DNA of 64,000 nucleotides from Thermoanaerobacter uzonensis DSM 18761 (GTDB taxonomy: Bacteria; Bacillota; Thermoanaerobacteria; Thermoanaerobacterales; Thermoanaerobacteraceae). The DNA lies in contig NZ_FQUR01000010.1 in NCBI RefSeq assembly GCF_900129115.1, positions 1 to 64,000 of the forward strand, in the 5' to 3' direction. The notes below the pieces were generated by a model. The model was not told where the DNA came from. It ran no database searches and saw only the letters and a list, made by a program, of their open reading frames with translations. Positions 46,007-58,486 of this stretch are shown here, piece by piece. Numbering within the stretch: position 1 is the stretch's first letter; each line of letters begins with the position of its first letter. The translations under genes were made by a program, and so were the position numbers.

Positions 46007-46041
46007 TGGGACATTTATAGAATAACGGGACTTTAACCGTC
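46007..46041 (+). promoter_or_regulatory. CggR-type operator
   Basis: Two direct half-sites: TGGGACATTTAT (46007-46018) and CGGGACTTTAACCGTC (46026-46041), 19 bases apart. The B. subtilis CggR site is CGGGACN6TGTC repeated every 20 bases, so the second copy is close and the first degenerate. It lies downstream of the promoter, where a repressor could block elongating polymerase. Confidence 0.65.
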
Positions 46042-46058
46042 CTGAAGAGGGAAATGAC

Positions 46059-47080
46059 ATGAAAGATATTATAGCTTTACAACAAAAGATAGTACCAGAA
46101 TTAATAGATTTACTTCAAAAGAGATATACTATAATGCGAAACATATATTTTAATCAACCCATAGGGCGAAGGGCACTTTCACACCAGTTGAATATGGGGG
46201 AACGAATAATTAGAAGTGAGGTATCTTTTTTGAAGGCTCAAGGTTTAGTAGATATAAATCCCTTGGGCATGACTATCACCAAAGAGGGAGAAGAATTAAT
46301 TGAGAATTTGAAAGATTTTATACATGAGCTTAAAGGGCTTAACAATATTGAGAGCTTGTTAAAGGACAAGCTGGGTATTGAGAAGGTCATAGTTGTACCC
46401 GGAGACGTAGAACAAGATCCTATGATAAAAAAAGAATTAGGAAAATCAGCGGCAAATTACCTAAAAACTATAATAAATTATGACAGTATTATTGCTTTAA
46501 CCGGTGGTTCAACTGTGCTGGAAGTGGCTAATGGGATGCCTCAACTTTATTCCAAATCAAACATAGTAGTTGTACCTGCTCGTGGTGGATTGGGGAGAGA
46601 AGTAGAAAAGCAAGCGAATACAATCGCTTCAATTTTAGCTAAAAAACTTGGTGGTACATATAAAATGTTGCACGTGCCGGATAATTTGGGCAAAGAAACG
46701 GTAAAAAGCCTTATCAAAGAACCAGATATAAAAGATGTGGTAGAAACTTTAAAAAAAGCCGATATTTTAATATTTGGAATAGGTCGTGCAGATGTGATGG
46801 CAGAGAGAAGAAATTTACCCCAAGATATTAGAGATTTTTTAGAAAAGAATAATGCTACAGCTGAAGCTTTAGGATATTACTTTGATAAAGAAGGGAAAGT
46901 AGTATATGCAACGCCAAGCATTTTCTTGACTTTAGAAGACCTGAAGTTTGTTAAAAATTTAATAGCAGTATCTGGCGGAAAAGGTAAAGCAGAAGCTATT
47001 GTTTCTACTTGCAGAAGTGGCAATGTACAAGTGCTTGTCACTGATGAAGGAGCTTCATTTGAGATTTTAAAAATTGTTTA

Positions 47081-47081
<1 letters not shown>
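46059..47081 (+). CDS. cggR: Central glycolytic genes regulator
   Basis: 340 residues of the SorC/DeoR family. The N-terminal winged helix is RRALSHQLNMGERIIRSEVSFL (about 38-59). The effector domain has ALTGGSTVLEVA, VVPARGGLGREVEKQAN and GIGRADVM, matching the fructose-1,6-bisphosphate site of CggR. It heads the gapA-pgk-tpiA-gpmI-eno operon exactly as in Bacillus. By that model, it represses its own operon and is released by FBP. A small hairpin separates it from gapA. Confidence 0.93.
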
Positions 47082-48137
<1,056 letters not shown>

Positions 48138-48144
48138 TGTAGTA

Positions 48145-48177
48145 AAAGGTCCGTGTCCATTTATGGACCGGACCTTT
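48145..48177 (+). terminator. Hairpin between gapA and pgk
   Basis: AAAGGTCCG-T-GTCCAT / ATGGAC-CGGACCTTT, 15 paired bases with one bulge and a 2-base loop. No clear T run follows, so read-through into pgk is expected. Confidence 0.6.
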
Positions 48178-48204
48178 AAATCCTAATATAAGGAGGTTTT
48201 TGTG

Positions 48205-49386
48205 ATGAAAAAAACCGTGAGGGATATAGATGTGGCGGGAAAAAGAGTTTTAGTTAGAGTAGACTTTAATGTGCCTATGGATGAAAATAAAAATATAACA
48301 GATGATACTCGTATAAAAGCAGCACTTCCTACTATTGAATATTTAATAAATCACAATGCTAAAGTAATACTAGTATCCCACTTGGGAAGACCAAAGGGCA
48401 AAGTGAATCCAGAATATTCTTTAAAACCTGTTGCAAAAAGGTTGTCAGAGCTTTTGGGAAAACAAGTCATTATGGCAGAGGATGTAATTGGAGATGATGC
48501 TAAAGCAAAAGCAGCTGCATTAAAAGAAGGAGAAGTATTGCTTTTAGAAAATGTGAGATTCCACGCAGAAGAAGAGAAAAATGACCCTCAATTTGCAAAA
48601 GAGTTAGCTTCTTTAGCGGATATATATGTAAATGATGCTTTTGGTACAGCTCACAGGGCTCATGCTTCTACAGCAGGCGTCGCGGCTTATTTGCCGGCAG
48701 TATCAGGTTTTTTAATTGAAAAGGAACTTACTATTATGGGGGAAGCTTTAGAAAATCCAAAGAGACCATTTGTTGCTATATTAGGAGGAGCTAAAGTTTC
48801 TGACAAAATAGGGGTTATAACAAACCTATTAGAAAAAGTAGATAGCCTTTTAATTGGAGGTGGTATGGCTTACACCTTTATAAAAGCAAAAGGATATGAA
48901 ATTGGTAAGTCACTTTTAGAAGAGGATAAAATAGAGTTAGCTAAAGAATTAATGGAGAAGGCTAAGCAAAAAGGTGTTAATTTGATGCTTCCTGTTGATA
49001 CAGTTATTGCTAAAGAATTGAAATCAGGTGTACCTTATGAAGTAGTCGATATAGACAAAATGCCTCAAGACCAAATAGGAGTAGACATTGGACCTAAGAC
49101 TATTGAAGAATACTCAAAAGTGATAAAACACGCCATGACAGTAGTGTGGAATGGGCCTATGGGAGTTTTTGAAATTCCTGAGTTTGCAAAAGGTACAGAG
49201 GCTATTGCGAAAGCTTTGAGTGAATGCAAAGGTACTACTATAGTAGGCGGTGGTGATTCTGCAGCTGCCATAGAGCAATTAGGATATGCGGATAAAGTCA
49301 CTCATATTTCTACTGGAGGAGGAGCTTCCCTGGAGTTTTTGGAAGGCAAAGTATTGCCAGGAATTGATGTTTTAAACGACAAGTAA
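48205..49386 (+). CDS. pgk: Phosphoglycerate kinase
   Basis: 393 residues from ATG 48205 (AGGAGG 8 bases before; GTG 48202 is the other option). N-domain motifs are [13 protein letters not shown] and [10 protein letters not shown]-domain motifs are [14 protein letters not shown] and [13 protein letters not shown]. It makes ATP from 1,3-bisphosphoglycerate. It is a single-domain-pair enzyme, not the PGK-TIM fusion seen in Thermotoga; tpiA follows 13 bases downstream as a separate gene. Confidence 0.97.
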   Translation: MKKTVRDIDVAGKRVLVRVDFNVPMDENKNITDDTRIKAALPTIEYLINHNAKVILVSHLGRPKGKVNPEYSLKPVAKRLSELLGKQVIMAEDVIGDDAKAKAAALKEGEVLLLENVRFHAEEEKNDPQFAKELASLADIYVNDAFGTAHRAHASTAGVAAYLPAVSGFLIEKELTIMGEALENPKRPFVAILGGAKVSDKIGVITNLLEKVDSLLIGGGMAYTFIKAKGYEIGKSLLEEDKIELAKELMEKAKQKGVNLMLPVDTVIAKELKSGVPYEVVDIDKMPQDQIGVDIGPKTIEEYSKVIKHAMTVVWNGPMGVFEIPEFAKGTEAIAKALSECKGTTIVGGGDSAAAIEQLGYADKVTHISTGGGASLEFLEGKVLPGIDVLNDK

Positions 49387-49399
49387 AGGGGTGTTTGTT

Positions 49400-50146
49400 T
49401 TGAGAAGACCAATAATTGCAGGTAACTGGAAAATGCACATGACCCCTTCTGAAGCGGTGAAGTTAGTTGAGGAATTGATACCTCAGGTTAAAGAGGCAAA
49501 AGCAGAAGTGGTAGTCATACCTCCCTTTGTGGATTTGACAGAAGTGAGCAAAGTCATCAAAGGCACAAATATTCTCCTCGGTGCTCAAAATATGTTCTGG
49601 GAAGAAAAGGGCGCATATACGGGAGAAATTTCACCTTTAATGCTTAAAGAGATTGGCGTGAAATATGTTGTAATAGGCCACTCTGAAAGAAGGCAGTATT
49701 TTGGTGAGACGGATGAAATGGTCAATAAAAAAGTTTTATCCGCTCTATCTCACGGCTTAAGTCCTATTGTGTGTGTAGGAGAATCTCTTTCTCAAAGAGA
49801 AGAAGGAAAAACTTTTGAAGTAGTTTTAAGTCAAACTAAAGAGGCATTAAAAGACGTTTCACAAGATGACATTGTCAGCGTAGTAATAGCTTATGAGCCA
49901 ATCTGGGCTATAGGCACTGGCAAAACTGCCACAGCTAAAGATGCCAATGAAGTGATAAAAGCTATAAGGGATACTATAGCTTCCCTTTATGGAAAAGAAA
50001 AGGCAGATCTGGTTAGGATACAGTATGGGGGGAGTGTAAAGCCTGAAAACATCTCTGAACTCATGGCAGAGAGCGATATAGACGGGGCTTTAGTAGGGGG
50101 AGCAAGTCTTGTAGCAGCAGATTTTGCAAAGATTGTCAATTATTAA
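49400..50146 (+). CDS. tpiA: Triosephosphate isomerase
   Basis: 248 residues from TTG 49400 (GGGGTG 7 bases before; GTG 49391 overlaps it). The active-site residues appear as [17 protein letters not shown] and [16 protein letters not shown], and the phosphate loop is YGGSVKPEN. It interconverts dihydroxyacetone phosphate and glyceraldehyde-3-phosphate. It sits in the operon between pgk and gpmI. Confidence 0.96.
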   Translation: MRRPIIAGNWKMHMTPSEAVKLVEELIPQVKEAKAEVVVIPPFVDLTEVSKVIKGTNILLGAQNMFWEEKGAYTGEISPLMLKEIGVKYVVIGHSERRQYFGETDEMVNKKVLSALSHGLSPIVCVGESLSQREEGKTFEVVLSQTKEALKDVSQDDIVSVVIAYEPIWAIGTGKTATAKDANEVIKAIRDTIASLYGKEKADLVRIQYGGSVKPENISELMAESDIDGALVGGASLVAADFAKIVNY

Positions 50147-50158
50147 GGAGAGGATTAT

Positions 50159-51703
50159 ATGCCTGAAAAATTAACCATGCTAGTTATACTGGATGGGTTT
50201 GGACTATCAGACAAAAAAGAAGGAAATGCAGTATATCAAGCTAATACTCCAAATTTAGATTTTTACTTTAAAAACTATCCCCATACGACTCTTTCCGCCA
50301 GTGGCCTTGCAGTAGGACTTCCTGAGGGACAAATGGGAAACTCAGAAGTAGGGCACTTAAATATTGGAGCGGGAAGAATAGTATATCAAGAACTTACGAG
50401 AATTAGTAAAGATATCAAAGAAGGTACCTTTTTTAAGAAAAAAGAATTTTTAGATGCGATAGAAAATGTAAAGAAAAACAACTCAAAACTACATCTTTTT
50501 GGCCTTTTGTCAGATGGAGGGGTTCACAGCCACATAACTCATTTATTTGCTTTAATGAAATTGGCAAAAGAACATGGGTTAAAAGAAATATATATTCATG
50601 CTTTCTTAGATGGAAGAGATGTTCCACCAGCTTGTGCAAAGGAATATATAAAGCAGTTTGAAGAAGAGTCAAACAGGATTGGTATAGGAAAAATTGCAAC
50701 GATTTCTGGAAGATATTATGCAATGGATAGAGACAAAAGATGGGATAGAACTAAAAAGGCTTATGATGCAATAGTTTTAGGGAAAGGTGTTTACGCTAAT
50801 TCACCAATGGAAGCAATAGATATAGCTTATTCCAAAGACCAAACAGATGAGTTCGTAGAACCTACCGTAATTTTGGAAAATGGAAAGCCAGTTGCTACGG
50901 TAGAAGCGGGGGATTCTATAATATTCTTCAATTTTAGACCTGACAGAGCAAGGCAACTTACCAGAGCTTTTATTGACGAGGTATTTAACTATTTTGAAAG
51001 AGAAAAAGGGTATTTGCCTGTATTCTTTGTGTCTATGACTCAATATGATGAAACCTTTAAAAACATACATGTGGCGTATAAGCCAGAAAGACTGGAGAAT
51101 ACTCTTGGTGAATACTTAAGTAAAAAAGGGATTAAACAGCTTAGAATTGCAGAAACAGAAAAATACGCCCATGTGACTTTCTTCTTCAACGGTGGCGTAG
51201 AAGAGCCAAATGAAGGGGAAGAAAGAATTTTAGTTCCTTCGCCTAAAGTAGCTACTTACGACCTAAAGCCAGAAATGAGCGCTTATGAGGTTACAGATAC
51301 TGTAATACCTAAGATTATGTCAGATCAATATGGTTTTATTCTTTTAAACTTTGCAAATCCTGATATGGTAGGGCATACAGGAGTTTTAAATGCTGCAATA
51401 AAAGCGATTGAAGCAATAGATGAGTGCCTTGGAAGAATAGTAAATGCTGTTCAAAGTGTAGGAGGAACAATAATTATAACAGCTGACCATGGCAATGCGG
51501 AAGAGATGATTGACCCTGTGACAAAAGAGCCACAAACCGCTCATACTACAAACCCAGTGCCTTTCATACTGATAGGCGAAGGAGATATTGATTTAAGGAA
51601 AGATGGGATACTGGCTGACATTGCTCCTACAATTTTGGACATAATGAAACTACCAGTTCCTAAAGAGATGACGGGAAAATCTTTAATCATTGGAAGAAGA
51701 TAA
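50159..51703 (+). CDS. gpmI: 2,3-bisphosphoglycerate-independent phosphoglycerate mutase
   Basis: 514 residues in the alkaline-phosphatase superfamily. The serine nucleophile lies in [13 protein letters not shown] (about residue 63), and metal ligands in [19 protein letters not shown] and [11 protein letters not shown]. It uses two Mn2+ ions to convert 3- to 2-phosphoglycerate. Twelve bases separate it from tpiA and eno follows within 36, keeping the glycolytic order. Confidence 0.97.
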   Translation: MPEKLTMLVILDGFGLSDKKEGNAVYQANTPNLDFYFKNYPHTTLSASGLAVGLPEGQMGNSEVGHLNIGAGRIVYQELTRISKDIKEGTFFKKKEFLDAIENVKKNNSKLHLFGLLSDGGVHSHITHLFALMKLAKEHGLKEIYIHAFLDGRDVPPACAKEYIKQFEEESNRIGIGKIATISGRYYAMDRDKRWDRTKKAYDAIVLGKGVYANSPMEAIDIAYSKDQTDEFVEPTVILENGKPVATVEAGDSIIFFNFRPDRARQLTRAFIDEVFNYFEREKGYLPVFFVSMTQYDETFKNIHVAYKPERLENTLGEYLSKKGIKQLRIAETEKYAHVTFFFNGGVEEPNEGEERILVPSPKVATYDLKPEMSAYEVTDTVIPKIMSDQYGFILLNFANPDMVGHTGVLNAAIKAIEAIDECLGRIVNAVQSVGGTIIITADHGNAEEMIDPVTKEPQTAHTTNPVPFILIGEGDIDLRKDGILADIAPTILDIMKLPVPKEMTGKSLIIGRR

Positions 51704-53027
<1,324 letters not shown>

Positions 53028-53029
<2 letters not shown>

Positions 53030-53056
53030 GGGGATCCAAAAAGGATTCCCTTTTTA
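53028..53056 (+). terminator. Terminator of the glycolytic operon
   Basis: AAGGGGATCC (53028-53037) and GGATTCCCTT (53043-53052) with a T run overlapping the right arm. Confidence 0.88.
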
Positions 53057-53068
53057 TATAAAAACCTC

Positions 53069-53097
53069 TTGATTAGCATAACAATTCTTTGTATAAT
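53069..53097 (+). promoter_or_regulatory. SigA-type promoter for secG
   Basis: TTGATT (53069-53074), 17-base spacer, TATAAT (53092-53097). Confidence 0.75.
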
Positions 53098-53146
53098 ATA
53101 GACTGTGGTATTGTGTTTCAAAAATTAGAGATAAGGCGGTGTAAAT

Positions 53147-53386
53147 ATGCTAAAAACTGTACTTATGAGTATACAAATTTTGGTTAGCATTTTCTTGATA
53201 GTAGTTATACTTTTACAAAAGGGCAAAAGTGCAGGTATTTCGGGTGTAATTGCAGGAGGAGCAGAAACATTTTTTGGAAAGAATAAAGCTCGAACCATGG
53301 AGGGGACACTAGAGAGACTCACAACTATAGCGGCGGTATTGTTTATAATTTTGTCTATGGTGTTGACTATAATGATGGCTAAATAA
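53147..53386 (+). CDS. secG: Protein translocase subunit SecG
   Basis: 79 residues with two membrane spans (about 3-22 and 57-76) and the conserved loop LLQKGKSAGISGVIAGGAETFFGKNKAR between them. It is the small SecYEG subunit that assists preprotein export. The usual rnr-smpB neighbours are not seen; it stands alone between eno and dgt, as in several Clostridia. Confidence 0.94.
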   Translation: MLKTVLMSIQILVSIFLIVVILLQKGKSAGISGVIAGGAETFFGKNKARTMEGTLERLTTIAAVLFIILSMVLTIMMAK

Positions 53387-53413
53387 AAACGACGGTATCA
53401 AGAAAAGAAATGG

Positions 53414-53440
53414 AAAAACCCTTTTATGGGTTTTTATTTT
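53414..53440 (+). terminator. Terminator of secG
   Basis: AAAAACCC-TTTTAT-GGGTTTTT followed by ATTTTT. Confidence 0.88.
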
Positions 53441-53473
53441 TACCACCACAAATAAAAAAGGCTGGGTGGTCAA

Positions 53474-54475
53474 ATGAAAATTAGAGAAATTACAGAGGAA
53501 TTAGAATATCAGTTGCTTTCTCCTTATGCTACAAAAAGCCGTGAAACTCGCGGCAGGGATAAAGAAGAGGAAAAATGCGATATAAGAACAGAATTTCAAA
53601 GAGATAGAGATAGGATTATTCATAGCAAGGCTTTCAGAAGATTGAGCCACAAAACACAGGTCTTTATTTCTCCAGAAGGTGACCATTATAGAACAAGGCT
53701 GACTCATACATTAGAGGTATCTCAGATTGCAAGAACGATTGCGAGAGCCTTGAGGTTAAACGAAGATTTGACAGAAGCTATTGCTTTAGGTCATGATTTA
53801 GGACATACTCCTTTTGGCCATTCTGGTGAAGAGGTTTTGAATAGACTTTTAAAAGATGGTTTTAGACATAATGAACAAAGCATTAGAGTGGTTGAGGTTT
53901 TGGAAAAGGATGGAGAGGGTCTTAATTTAACTTGGGAAGTTAAGGATGGCATTTGTAACCATTCTACTTCAGGAAAGCCTCAGACATTAGAAGGGCAAGT
54001 AGTACAAATTTCTGATAAGATAGCTTATATTAACCATGATATTGATGATGCAATAAGAGGGAAAGTTTTAAATCCTGAAGATTTACCTAAAGATTTAATA
54101 GCAATCTTAGGTGATAAGCATAGTAAAAGAATAAATACAATGGTAAAAGATGTTATAAATAATAGCTTTGGAAAGCCGAAAGTTTCAATGAGCAAAGAGA
54201 TTTATGAGGCTACTTATAGTTTAAGAAATTTTTTGTTCGAAAAAGTTTATATAGGATCAAGAGCTAAAAAAGATGAGGAAAAAGCAAAAAGAATAGTAGA
54301 ACAGTTATTTTATTACTTTTATGACAATATTGACAAGATGCCTCAAGAATTTATAAAACTTGCTGAGATTTATGGAAGAGAAAGAGCTGTTGCTGATTAT
54401 ATTGCTGGTATGACAGACAAATATGCTATTTTAAAATACAAAGAGATTTTTTTACCCAGTCCCTGGTTTGAGTAA
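53474..54475 (+). CDS. dgt: dGTPase-like HD-domain hydrolase
   Basis: 333 residues. The HD metal site is seen as YRTRLTHTLEVSQIAR and LGHDLGHTPFGHSGE, followed by a later HD Asp in ISDKIAYINHDIDDA. It is of the shorter Dgt-like group that hydrolyses dNTPs to deoxynucleosides and triphosphate. It precedes dnaG and rpoD, the common clostridial order. ATG 53474 has GGGTGG upstream. Confidence 0.9.
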   Translation: MKIREITEELEYQLLSPYATKSRETRGRDKEEEKCDIRTEFQRDRDRIIHSKAFRRLSHKTQVFISPEGDHYRTRLTHTLEVSQIARTIARALRLNEDLTEAIALGHDLGHTPFGHSGEEVLNRLLKDGFRHNEQSIRVVEVLEKDGEGLNLTWEVKDGICNHSTSGKPQTLEGQVVQISDKIAYINHDIDDAIRGKVLNPEDLPKDLIAILGDKHSKRINTMVKDVINNSFGKPKVSMSKEIYEATYSLRNFLFEKVYIGSRAKKDEEKAKRIVEQLFYYFYDNIDKMPQEFIKLAEIYGRERAVADYIAGMTDKYAILKYKEIFLPSPWFE

Positions 54476-54621
54476 AATATTTTTTGATTTTAATAAAAAT
54501 TTAATTAACAACAGAAGGATTTTTGAATCTTTTGTCGAATATATATTGGTCGTCACTAATAAATTAATTTGTAAAGAGGAATTTAACAATTTTTGTCGAA
54601 TAGAATAATTAGGTGATATTG

Positions 54622-56409
54622 ATGGCTTACTCAAAAGAAATGATTGAAAGAGTGATTGAAGCAAATGACATAATAGATGTTATATCAGAGTATTTAGAAC
54701 TAAAAAAAGCGGGAAAAGAATTTAAAGGTCTGTGTCCTTTTCATAGAGAAAAAACTCCATCTTTTATGGTGAGTCAAGAAAAACAGGTTTATCACTGCTT
54801 TGGCTGTAATGCTAGTGGAAATGTTGTTACTTTTATAATGGATATTGAAAATTTGACTTTTAAAGAAGCAATTGAATTTTTAGCAGATAGAGTGGGAATA
54901 ACTCTTGAAGAAATTGAGTTGACAGAAAAGGAGTACCAAAAAAAGAAACTTATTGACGAAATATACAAAATAAATAAATTAGCAGCTATGTATTTTTATA
55001 ATAAGCTTTTTTCTGAAGAAGGTAGACAGGCCTTAGTTTATATAAGAAAAAGAGGTTTGACAGAAGCAACGATTAAAAAATTTGGAATAGGTTATTCCCC
55101 ACCTCAAGGAAACGGACTTTTAAATTTTTTAAAGGAAAAAGGCTATACAGAAAGTTTTTTGGTAAAGGCAGGACTTTTGTCTCAAAAAAATAACCGCTAT
55201 TATGACAGATTTAGAAATAGAATGATGTTTCCTATAATAGATGTAAAGGGTAATATTATAGGTTTTGGAGGACGCTCTATTGACGATAGTTTGCCTAAAT
55301 ATTTGAACACTCCGGAGACGGAAGTCTTTAAAAAAGGGAAAAACCTATTTGCAATAAATTTTGCTAAAAAAACACAACAAGATAAATTTATAATTGTAGA
55401 AGGATATATGGATGCTATTTCCTTACATCAGGCTGGAATAGATTGTGCTGTAGCATCTTTAGGGACTGCTTTGACAGAGGACCAAGCAAGACTCATAAAA
55501 AGGTATAAAAGAAATGTTGTAATTGCTTATGATGCTGATGAAGCTGGTATTAGTGCCGCATTAAGGGGACTTGACATTCTTGATGAATTGAATTTAAATA
55601 TAAAAGTATTAACTATACCTCATGGGAAAGACCCTGATGAGTTTCTAAAAAAGAATGGAGTAGAGGCATTTAATCAATTAATAGAAAATGCCGATAGTTT
55701 AATTGAGTTTAAAGCAAAAGTATATAGAAAAAATCTTGACCTTGATAATCCTCAAGATAGAATAATATATGTTAAAAAAATTGCAAAAGATATTGCAAAA
55801 CTTTCTGATGAAGTGAAAAGAGAAGTTTATATTTCTTCAGTAGCTAAAGTTGCTCAAATACCTGAGAATGCAGTGAGAACAGAGGTTAGTCATTTTGTCA
55901 ATAGGGAAATTGAAAAAAATCAAAAAAATATGTATATAGCTGGTAATATAAGGCATAATATATACAGTAGTAGTAAAATATCGCCAGAAAAATACTTAAT
56001 TGCATTGCTCTTGTATGATAATAATCTTTATAAAAAAGTGAAAGAAACAATTACCGCCGATATGCTTGAGAATGTTAAATTAAGGCCAATTTTTGAAGAA
56101 ATAATGTCAAGGTTAGAAGATGGAAACAAAACTCAAATAAATGATATTGTTTATTTATTACAAGAGGAAAATCTTATATCTGATTTTAACGATATTATTA
56201 AAGCTTTTTACGAGAGTGAAAATATTACTGAGCAAGCTATTGATGATATTATAAACAAGATTCTCATTAACAGCTTGGCGGTTAAAAGAGAGAGCATCAA
56301 AAGAGCTATAAATGAGGCTCATATGGTGGGGGATATAGAGAAAGAAAGGCAACTTTTAATAGAATTACAAAATTGTGAAAAGGAGATGCTAAAGATAAAA
56401 AATGGCTAA
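54622..56409 (+). CDS. dnaG: DNA primase
   Basis: 595 residues from ATG 54622 (AGGTGAT before it). The zinc finger is [15 protein letters not shown] with YHCFGC (CHCC). The Toprim core has [14 protein letters not shown] and [14 protein letters not shown], and RNA polymerase-like motif GFGGRSIDD precedes it. The C-terminal DnaB-interaction domain covers about 450-595. It makes RNA primers for replication. rpoD follows within 31 bases of its stop. Confidence 0.96.
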   Translation: MAYSKEMIERVIEANDIIDVISEYLELKKAGKEFKGLCPFHREKTPSFMVSQEKQVYHCFGCNASGNVVTFIMDIENLTFKEAIEFLADRVGITLEEIELTEKEYQKKKLIDEIYKINKLAAMYFYNKLFSEEGRQALVYIRKRGLTEATIKKFGIGYSPPQGNGLLNFLKEKGYTESFLVKAGLLSQKNNRYYDRFRNRMMFPIIDVKGNIIGFGGRSIDDSLPKYLNTPETEVFKKGKNLFAINFAKKTQQDKFIIVEGYMDAISLHQAGIDCAVASLGTALTEDQARLIKRYKRNVVIAYDADEAGISAALRGLDILDELNLNIKVLTIPHGKDPDEFLKKNGVEAFNQLIENADSLIEFKAKVYRKNLDLDNPQDRIIYVKKIAKDIAKLSDEVKREVYISSVAKVAQIPENAVRTEVSHFVNREIEKNQKNMYIAGNIRHNIYSSSKISPEKYLIALLLYDNNLYKKVKETITADMLENVKLRPIFEEIMSRLEDGNKTQINDIVYLLQEENLISDFNDIIKAFYESENITEQAIDDIINKILINSLAVKRESIKRAINEAHMVGDIEKERQLLIELQNCEKEMLKIKNG

Positions 56410-56440
56410 AAAGAAAGAAACCCATAGGGAGGGGAAACCT

Positions 56441-57514
56441 ATGAACAACGAAGAATTATCTAAAGAAGCAATTACAGAACTTATCAATAAAGGGAAAAAA
56501 ACTGGGATGCTCACCTACAATGAGATAATGGATTCCTTAGAAGATATTGATTTAAATCCCGACCAAATTGAGAAAGTATATGATGCTTTTGAAGATATGG
56601 GAATTGAAATTGTTGGGGAAGAACCTCGTCAGGAAGAAATAACTGAAGAAGATTTAGACTTAGACCTTTCTATTCCTGAAGGAATCAGTATAGATGACCC
56701 TGTTAGAATGTATTTGAAAGAGATAGGCAAGATTCCTCTTCTAACTCCGGAAGAAGAGATTGAATTAGCAAAAAGAATCGAACAAGGAGACGAAGAAGCT
56801 AAAAAAAGACTTATAGAAGCTAATTTAAGATTGGTTGTAAGCATAGCAAAGAGATATGTAGGAAGAGGAATGCTTTTCTTAGATTTGATACAAGAGGGAA
56901 ATTTAGGATTACTCAAAGCAGTTGAAAAATTTGACTATAGGAAAGGTTACAAATTCAGTACTTATGCCACATGGTGGATAAGACAAGCTATCACAAGAGC
57001 TATTGCAGACCAGGCAAGAACCATAAGAATCCCTGTACACATGGTAGAAACTATAAATAAATTGATAAGAGTTCAAAGGCAATTGCTGCAGGAATTAGGT
57101 CGCGAACCTACCGCTGAAGAATTGGCAAAAGAGATGGGTATGCCAGAAGAAAAAGTAAGAGAGATAATGAAAATAGCCCAGGAGCCTGTATCTTTAGAAA
57201 CCCCTATTGGAGAAGAGGAAGACAGCCACTTAGGAGATTTTATACCTGACGAAGATGCACCAGCTCCAGCAGAAGCTGCGGCTTATACAATGCTAAAAGA
57301 ACAGTTGATGGATGTTCTTGATACTCTAACGCCAAGGGAAGAGAAAGTACTAAGACTTAGATTTGGTCTTGATGACGGCCGAGCAAGAACATTAGAGGAA
57401 GTAGGAAAAGAATTTAATGTTACAAGAGAACGCATAAGACAAATTGAGGCAAAAGCATTAAGAAAATTGAGGCATCCCAGCAGGAGCAAAAAATTAAAAG
57501 ATTTCCTTGATTAA
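56441..57514 (+). CDS. rpoD: Primary RNA polymerase sigma factor (SigA)
   Basis: 357 residues from ATG 56441, which has GGGAGGGG 6 bases upstream. An in-frame ATG at 56402, inside the end of dnaG, would add 13 residues but has no suitable site. It has a short region 1.1, region 1.2 [17 protein letters not shown], region 2 ([37 protein letters not shown]), region 3, and region 4 [20 protein letters not shown]. It is the housekeeping sigma, matching the TTGACA/TATAAT promoters in this window. Confidence 0.97.
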   Translation: MNNEELSKEAITELINKGKKTGMLTYNEIMDSLEDIDLNPDQIEKVYDAFEDMGIEIVGEEPRQEEITEEDLDLDLSIPEGISIDDPVRMYLKEIGKIPLLTPEEEIELAKRIEQGDEEAKKRLIEANLRLVVSIAKRYVGRGMLFLDLIQEGNLGLLKAVEKFDYRKGYKFSTYATWWIRQAITRAIADQARTIRIPVHMVETINKLIRVQRQLLQELGREPTAEELAKEMGMPEEKVREIMKIAQEPVSLETPIGEEEDSHLGDFIPDEDAPAPAEAAAYTMLKEQLMDVLDTLTPREEKVLRLRFGLDDGRARTLEEVGKEFNVTRERIRQIEAKALRKLRHPSRSKKLKDFLD

Positions 57515-57523
57515 ATAAGCTTC

Positions 57524-57551
57524 TTGACAAGAGGACAAAAATCTGTATAAT
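57524..57551 (+). promoter_or_regulatory. SigA-type promoter for the tRNA-Asn/tRNA-Met pair
   Basis: TTGACA (57524-57529), 16-base spacer, TATAAT (57546-57551), ending 11 bases before the tRNA. Confidence 0.85.
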
Positions 57552-57562
57552 TATTATTGTAT

Positions 57563-57637
57563 TCCTCAGTAGCTCAAGGGTAGAGCAACCGGCTGTTAAC
57601 CGGTAGGTTGTAGGTTCGAATCCTACCTGAGGAGCCA
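57563..57637 (+). tRNA. tRNA-Asn (GTT)
   Basis: 75 bases. Acceptor TCCTCAG/CTGAGGA, anticodon loop CTGTTAA, T arm with GTTCGAATC and an encoded CCA at 57635-57637. Confidence 0.97.
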
Positions 57638-57643
57638 CTTTTT

Positions 57644-57719
57644 GGGCCTTTAGCTCAGCTGGCAGAGCGGTCGGCTCATAACCGATTGGTCCGGGGTTCA
57701 AATCCCTGAAGGCCCACCA
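57644..57719 (+). tRNA. tRNA-Met (CAT)
   Basis: 76 bases. Acceptor GGGCCTT/AAGGCCC, anticodon loop CTCATAA, T arm GTTCAAATC and an encoded CCA. It is probably elongator Met; a CAT anticodon could also be lysidine-modified to read isoleucine. Confidence 0.92.
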
Positions 57720-57781
57720 TTGAGAGAAAAAGCATTTAGCTTTAAATGCTTTTTTATTTTTTATACTTTTAGGAGGATTAC

Positions 57782-58486
57782 ATGAAACTTACAGAGCGAT
57801 TAAGGAAAATAGCTGAATACATTCCTCATGGGTCAAAAGTTGCAGACATTGGGACTGATCATGGGTTTATTCCTGTTTACCTTATCGAAAACAAAATATC
57901 TGCCTATGTTATTGCTTCAGATTTAAATGAAGGTTCATTAAGTAAAGCTGTAAAAGAAGTTGAGAAGCGAAATTTGCAATCTTTGATAGACACAAGGTTA
58001 GGGAATGGTCTTAATGTTTTATCGCCAGGGGAAGTAGATATAGTTGTCATTGCAGGTATTGGAGGAATTTCAATTACAAAAATACTAGATGAGGGAAAAA
58101 ATATTGCAAAAACTATCAAAAAATTTATATTTCAACCTATGAGAGATTCAGCAGACTTGAGGAAATACTTAATAGAAAATGGATACAAAATTTGTGATGA
58201 GGAATTAGTTAAGGAAAATCAAAAATATTATGAAATAATAGTAGCAGAACATGGTAGACAAAAAGTCAAAAATCACATATATTATGAAGTAGGGGAAAAA
58301 CTCTTACAAAAAAGACATCCACTACTAGAAGAATTCTTACAATATAAAATCGACAAAATGAAGAAAATCATAAGTAAACTTCCAGGGTCCAATGAAAAGC
58401 GTAAGCAATTAGAGGAAAAAGTAAAGAAATTCGAGGTGTTGATAAATGGGCTTGAAATGCCAAGTAATAGCTTCCATAATGGATAA
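57782..58486 (+). CDS. trmK: tRNA (adenine-22-N1)-methyltransferase
   Basis: 234 residues with a Rossmann methyltransferase core (VADIGTDHGFIPVYLI, ASDLNEGSL, VIAGIGGISI) and a C-terminal helical extension (about 165-230), the TrmK layout. It methylates N1 of A22 in tRNA. ATG 57782 follows AGGAGG. Its end overlaps the next gene by 41 bases, so the two are translationally coupled. Confidence 0.92.
   Translation: MKLTERLRKIAEYIPHGSKVADIGTDHGFIPVYLIENKISAYVIASDLNEGSLSKAVKEVEKRNLQSLIDTRLGNGLNVLSPGEVDIVVIAGIGGISITKILDEGKNIAKTIKKFIFQPMRDSADLRKYLIENGYKICDEELVKENQKYYEIIVAEHGRQKVKNHIYYEVGEKLLQKRHPLLEEFLQYKIDKMKKIISKLPGSNEKRKQLEEKVKKFEVLINGLEMPSNSFHNG

Noticed and set aside
57420-57701. Minus-strand open frame containing GFEPTTYRLTAG
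   Set aside because: It is antisense to two tRNA genes; this peptide is a well-known artefact of translating tRNA complements.
57644-57719. tRNA-Ile2 (lysidine) as identity of the CAT tRNA
   Set aside because: The body fits elongator tRNA-Met better, but the CAT anticodon alone cannot exclude Ile2; kept as Met with a caveat.
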